Origin: JAENVU01 sp963801105
GTDB lineage: Bacteria > Actinomycetota > Acidimicrobiia > IMCC26256 > JAENVU01
DNA: 64,000 bases
Assembly (NCBI GenBank): GCA_963801105.1
Contig: CAWDDH010000003.1
Coordinates: forward strand, 1,922,001 to 1,986,000
Direction: 5' to 3'
This document shows positions 60,827 through 64,000 of the stretch, piece after piece. Within the stretch, counting starts at the first letter, position 1, and every line of letters starts with the position of its first letter. Below the pieces are notes generated by a model that was not told the origin of the DNA, searched no databases, and worked only from the letters and a program-made list of their open reading frames with translations. The position numbers and the translations under genes were made by a program.

Positions 60827-60952
60827 ATGGATTACCGCGAGTTTCTCACGTACCTGTTCGACCGCCCGCAGACCCGCGAGCTCGCGGTCGAGCTCGCCGT
60901 GGCGATCGACGACACGCTCGACCGCGACCGCGTTCAGGCGCTTCCGGGCTGA
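60827..60952 (+). CDS. Small acidic protein, 41 residues, unknown
   Basis: ATG 60827 has a strong GGGAGG eight bases upstream. The product starts MDYREFLTYLFDRPQTREL and continues with a Glu/Asp/Ala/Val-rich helix, ending at TGA 60952. Third-position GC is lower at the start than in neighbours but the protein sequence looks helical and soluble. It sits in the 299-bp stretch between the methyltransferase and the CPBP protease, which otherwise holds only a tRNA-T-loop-like string that I rejected. Confidence 0.5.
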   Translation: MDYREFLTYLFDRPQTRELAVELAVAIDDTLDRDRVQALPG

Positions 60953-60992
60953 CGCACGCCCGGCGCCCGACCGCGGTGGCAGGATCGGGCCC

Positions 60993-61841
60993 GTGACCTC
61001 CTCGCCCTCGTCCGCGGTGCCACCGGCGGGCTGGTACGCCGATCCCTGGCGGATCTCGGCGTGGCGGTGGTGGAACGGCGCCGCGTGGACCGGCTACACC
61101 GACGAATGGTTCGCGGCGGCCGCCACCCGACCGACCCCGGTGGTGATCCCCGACGAATCGGTTCCCATCCGGGCCGGGTGGATCGCCATCGGCGGCGCCG
61201 TCGTCGGCGTCGCGCTCTCGATCGTGATCTATGTGCTCCTGCGCACGGTCGGGGGCGTGCGAGCGTCGAGCCCGGTCCTCGCCCTGTCCGCCCAGCTCGG
61301 GCTGTGGCTCGGCCTGCTCGGCGCGTGTCGGATCGCGGTCCGGCGCCACGGCACCGGCTCCCTGCGCGACCTCGGGTTGCGGATGCGTGGGATCGACCTC
61401 CCGCTGGGCATCGGGTTCGGGGCCGCCATGCTCGTCGGGGTCGGCACGCTCGCCCTCGTGCTCCAGCGCATCGGCGTCCAGCCGCACCGCGAGGGTCTGC
61501 TCGAGCCGATGGAACGGGGACCCCTCACCGTCGTCGTGATCCTCTTCATCGCGGTGATCGGCGCGCCGTTCGTCGAGGAGCTGTTCTTCCGGGGGCTCCT
61601 GATGAGCGGCTTCGTCCAGCGTTTCGGCGTGGTCGGCGGGATCCTCGCCCAGGCCGCGGTCTTCGGCGCGGTGCACCTCGGACCGACCGACGCGCGTGGC
61701 AACCTCGGCGTCTTCCTCCTGATCGCGCCGGTCGGCGCGGTGCTCGGCGTGCTCCGCTTCCGCTACCGGCGGCTCGGGACCGGCATGGTCACCCACGCCG
61801 TGTACAACGCGATCATCATGTCGGTCGCGCTCACGCGCTGA
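60993..61841 (+). CDS. CPBP-family intramembrane metalloprotease with N-terminal DUF2510
   Basis: A 282-residue protein. The N-terminal 35 residues carry the DUF2510 signature PPAGWYADPWRISAWRWWNGAAWTGYT, common in actinobacterial membrane proteins. Eight helices follow, with the CPBP (Abi/CAAX-like) motifs APFVEELFFRGLLMSGFVQ, FGAVHLGPT and HAVYNAI, which supply the two Glu and the His/Asn residues of the active site. Such proteins cleave membrane substrates or act in bacteriocin immunity. The start is GTG 60993. Its last gene neighbour, leuD, converges on it. Confidence 0.88.
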   Translation: MTSSPSSAVPPAGWYADPWRISAWRWWNGAAWTGYTDEWFAAAATRPTPVVIPDESVPIRAGWIAIGGAVVGVALSIVIYVLLRTVGGVRASSPVLALSAQLGLWLGLLGACRIAVRRHGTGSLRDLGLRMRGIDLPLGIGFGAAMLVGVGTLALVLQRIGVQPHREGLLEPMERGPLTVVVILFIAVIGAPFVEELFFRGLLMSGFVQRFGVVGGILAQAAVFGAVHLGPTDARGNLGVFLLIAPVGAVLGVLRFRYRRLGTGMVTHAVYNAIIMSVALTR

Positions 61842-61853
61842 GCCGGTCGCGGG

Positions 61854-62447
61854 TCAGGCGGTCGTCGGGAGCCAGGCCGGCCGCGAGGCCTCGAACGTCG
61901 TGATCTTGTCGGCATGCTGCTCGGTCAGCCCGATGTCATCGAGGCCCTCGAGCAGGCGGTGGTGCACGTGGTCGTCGAGGTCGAACGGCTCGTCGAGGTC
62001 GATGCCCGGCACCGCGACCCGGCGGTCCACCACGTCGACCACGATCTCGAGCGACGGATCGTTCTCGATCGCCGCCATGACCCGGCGGGCCACTGGTTCG
62101 GGCACCTCGACGGGGACCAGACCGCCCTTCAGCGCGTTGTTGCGGAAGATGTCGGCGAACCGCGACGAGATCACCGCCTGGAAGCCGTAGTCCTGCAAGG
62201 CCCAGACGGCGTGCTCACGGGACGAGCCGGTGCCGAAGTTCGGACCGGCGACGAGGATGCGCGCGCCTTCGTGATGCGCCAGGTTGAGGACGAAGTCCGA
62301 ACGCTCCCGCCACTCCGAGAACAGACCCTCGCCGAACCCGGTCCGCTCGACGCGCTTGAGCCAGTCGGACGGGATGATCTGGTCCGTGTCCACGTCGGAG
62401 CGATCGAGGGGCACCCCTCGCGCGATGATCTCTCGAACCGGTTCCAT
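61854..62447 (-). CDS. leuD: 3-isopropylmalate dehydratase small subunit
   Basis: A 197-residue aconitase swivel-domain protein with DRSDVDTDQIIPSDWLKR, GPNFGTGSSREHAVWAL and SRFADIFRNNALKGGLVPV. Partner of LeuC in converting 2- to 3-isopropylmalate. ATG 62447 overlaps the leuC stop by one base (TGATG), so translation is coupled. It is in the opposite orientation to leuA, with the two leucine loci separated by the CPBP protease, a small ORF and a methyltransferase. Confidence 0.95.
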   Translation of the reverse strand: MEPVREIIARGVPLDRSDVDTDQIIPSDWLKRVERTGFGEGLFSEWRERSDFVLNLAHHEGARILVAGPNFGTGSSREHAVWALQDYGFQAVISSRFADIFRNNALKGGLVPVEVPEPVARRVMAAIENDPSLEIVVDVVDRRVAVPGIDLDEPFDLDDHVHHRLLEGLDDIGLTEQHADKITTFEASRPAWLPTTA

Positions 62448-63850
62448 CAGGCCTCCAGGTCGTCGGGGCTCGCGAAGTGACCGGCGATCGCGGTCGCGGC
62501 GGCAACGGCGGGGGAGACCAGATGTGTTCTCCCGCCCTTGCCCTGGCGTCCCTCGAAGTTCCGGTTGCTGGTGCTCGCTGCCCGCTCGCCCGCGGTGAGC
62601 TTGTCCGGGTTCATCGCGAGGCACATCGAACACCCGGGCTCGCGCCAGTCGAACCCGGCGGCGCGGAACACCGCGTCGAGCCCTTCGGCCTCGGCCTGCT
62701 CCTTGACGGCGAACGAGCCGGGAACGACGAGGGTGCGCACGCCGTCGTGGACCTGTCTGCCGGCGGCCACCGCGGCCGCGGCTCGTAGGTCCTCGATCCG
62801 TGCGTTCGTGCACGAGCCGATGAACACGGTGTCGACGGTGATGTCGCGCATCGGGGTCCCCGCAGTCAGGCCCATGTACCGCAGCGCACGCGTCGCGGAG
62901 TCCCGCAGGCTCGGGTCGGGGAACGAGTCGGGGTCGGGGACCGCGTCGGCGATCGTGACGCTCTGCGCGGGGTTGGTCCCCCACGTGACGTAGGGCGCCA
63001 GGGCGGTGGCGTCGAGCGTCACCTCCTTGTCGAAGGTCGCGTCGGCGTCGGTGACGAGGGCGCGCCAGTCGTCGAGCGCGGCCTCCCATTCGGCACCGCG
63101 GGGCGCATGGGCCCGGCCGTCGAGGTACGCGAACGTCGTGTCGTCCGGTGCGATGAGCCCGGCACGGGCGCCCGCCTCGATCGACATGTTGCAGACCGTC
63201 ATGCGGCCCTCCATCGAGAGCGCGCGGATCGCGTCGCCGCGGTACTCGATGACCGAGCCGATGCCGCCCCCGGTGCCGATCCGCTCGATGATCGCGAGCA
63301 CGACGTCCTTGGCCGTCACGCCGTCGGGCAGGTCGCCCTCGACGGTGATCGCCATGGTGCCGGGCGTGCGCTGGGGGAGCGTCTGGGTGGCCAGCACGTG
63401 CTCGACCTCGCTGGTGCCGATGCCGAACGCGAGTGCTCCGAACGCACCGTGGGTGGAGGTGTGGCTGTCACCGCAGACGATCGTCATCCCCGGCTGGGTC
63501 AGGCCCTGCTCCGGTCCGATGATGTGGACGATGCCCTGGCCCGGGTCGCCCATCCCGTAGAGCCGGATGCCGTACTCGCGGCAGTTCTCCGCGAGGACCT
63601 CGATCTGGCGGCGCGAGACCGGGTCGGTGATGCCGAGCTCGAGCCCGGCCGTCGGGACGTTGTGGTCCATCGTGGCCACCGTCAGCTCGGGTCGCCGGAC
63701 GCCGCGCCCGTTCATGCGCAGCCCGTCGAACGCCTGGGGCGAGGTGACCTCGTGCACGAGGTGCAGGTCGATGTAGAGCAGGTCGGGCTCGCCGTCGGCC
63801 CGGCGCACGACGTGGCGTTCCCACACCTTCTGACTCAGTGTCTGGCCCAT
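62447..63850 (-). CDS. leuC: 3-isopropylmalate dehydratase large subunit
   Basis: A 467-residue aconitase-family enzyme. It begins MGQTLSQKVWERHVV and has VCGDSHTSTHGAFGALAFGIGTSEVEHV, the 4Fe-4S cysteines in VFIGSCTNARI and GCSMCLAMNPDKL, and ASTSNRNFEGRQGKGGRTHLVSPAVAA at the end. All three Fe-S cysteines are present. It forms the isomerase with LeuD in the same operon. Confidence 0.96.
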   Translation of the reverse strand: MGQTLSQKVWERHVVRRADGEPDLLYIDLHLVHEVTSPQAFDGLRMNGRGVRRPELTVATMDHNVPTAGLELGITDPVSRRQIEVLAENCREYGIRLYGMGDPGQGIVHIIGPEQGLTQPGMTIVCGDSHTSTHGAFGALAFGIGTSEVEHVLATQTLPQRTPGTMAITVEGDLPDGVTAKDVVLAIIERIGTGGGIGSVIEYRGDAIRALSMEGRMTVCNMSIEAGARAGLIAPDDTTFAYLDGRAHAPRGAEWEAALDDWRALVTDADATFDKEVTLDATALAPYVTWGTNPAQSVTIADAVPDPDSFPDPSLRDSATRALRYMGLTAGTPMRDITVDTVFIGSCTNARIEDLRAAAAVAAGRQVHDGVRTLVVPGSFAVKEQAEAEGLDAVFRAAGFDWREPGCSMCLAMNPDKLTAGERAASTSNRNFEGRQGKGGRTHLVSPAVAAATAIAGHFASPDDLEA

Positions 63851-64000
63851 CCGGACGTTGCGCTCCTCGTGGTCGCGAACGCGTCAGCTTATTGGTCGCC
63901 TGCGGCTCCTCTCCGGCCGAATGCCCGTCGCGATGGGCTCGCTCGTGCGCGCGTCCGCGACCGAGACCCTTCACCGGCTCGAAACATTCACGAAACGCGC
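63851..64000. other. Upstream region of leuCD, window edge
   Basis: The last 150 bp hold no supported gene. They should contain the leuCD promoter. I see no leader peptide with Leu codons and no strong inverted repeat. Confidence 0.4.

Overview
The window is very GC-rich and gene-dense, with strong G/C preference at third codon positions, many GTG starts and frequent ATGA/GTGA gene overlaps. These traits, together with an F420-type LLM oxidoreductase, a mycothiol-type formaldehyde/S-nitrosothiol reductase, a DUF2510-CPBP protease, Excalibur and sunset domains and a two-protease-style regulator set, point to Actinomycetota. The style of the secreted hydrolases and propeller repeats suggests Acidimicrobiia, but that is an inference. 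I see no rRNA, convincing tRNA, CRISPR array, insertion sequence or prophage; this is chromosomal core plus lineage-specific genes.

Layout. 1-3.7 kb: end of a GT87-like membrane mannosyltransferase, a small membrane protein, a GtrA-like protein, a lipoprotein hydrolase and a UPF0104 membrane protein. 3.7-8.5 kb: a sulfur-stress cluster with an MMPL exporter, a TauE/SafE exporter, a CsoR/CstR repressor and an MBL-double-rhodanese persulfide dioxygenase, tied together by repeated TACCCC-N2-GGGGTA operators. 8.5-16.8 kb: adenine deaminase, a KimA-like APC transporter, a GGDEF-EAL protein, a LysA-like decarboxylase and a Cys-type sulfatase. 16.8-24 kb: a D-aminoacylase-like amidohydrolase with an LLM oxidoreductase, and a MarR-regulated fused ABC exporter. 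24-28.8 kb: a PepSY protein, an MprAB-like two-component pair, a Ser/Thr-rich lipoprotein, ApbE and a ferric-reductase-like membrane protein, which look like an extracytoplasmic flavin electron-transfer module. 28.8-34.4 kb: thioesterase, sulfatase maturase, PPK2 and a class V aminotransferase. 34.4-44.8 kb: an envelope/exopolysaccharide region with GH26, a processive GT2, two glucosaminidases, an alkaline-phosphatase-like membrane protein, a GT39-like transferase and a methyltransferase. 44.8-50.8 kb: mscR with its MBL partner, an EEP-family protein, an SDR and a second two-component system. 50.9-57.9 kb: DEAD-box helicase, enoyl-CoA hydratase, D,D-carboxypeptidase, aspartate-type aminotransferase, serA, mscL. 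57.9-64 kb: a sunset-domain protein, leuA with a complete ribosome-mediated attenuator (leader peptide with three Leu codons), small genes, a CPBP protease, and leuCD.

The best leads are the CstR-like regulon that takes in an MMPL exporter, the ApbE/ferric reductase module with 11-bp-phased repeats shared by two promoters, and the leuA attenuator. Seven apparent +1 single-base insertions break six otherwise intact genes. All are an extra C or G in the coding strand and are most simply explained as consensus errors, so those genes are described as they read after correction.
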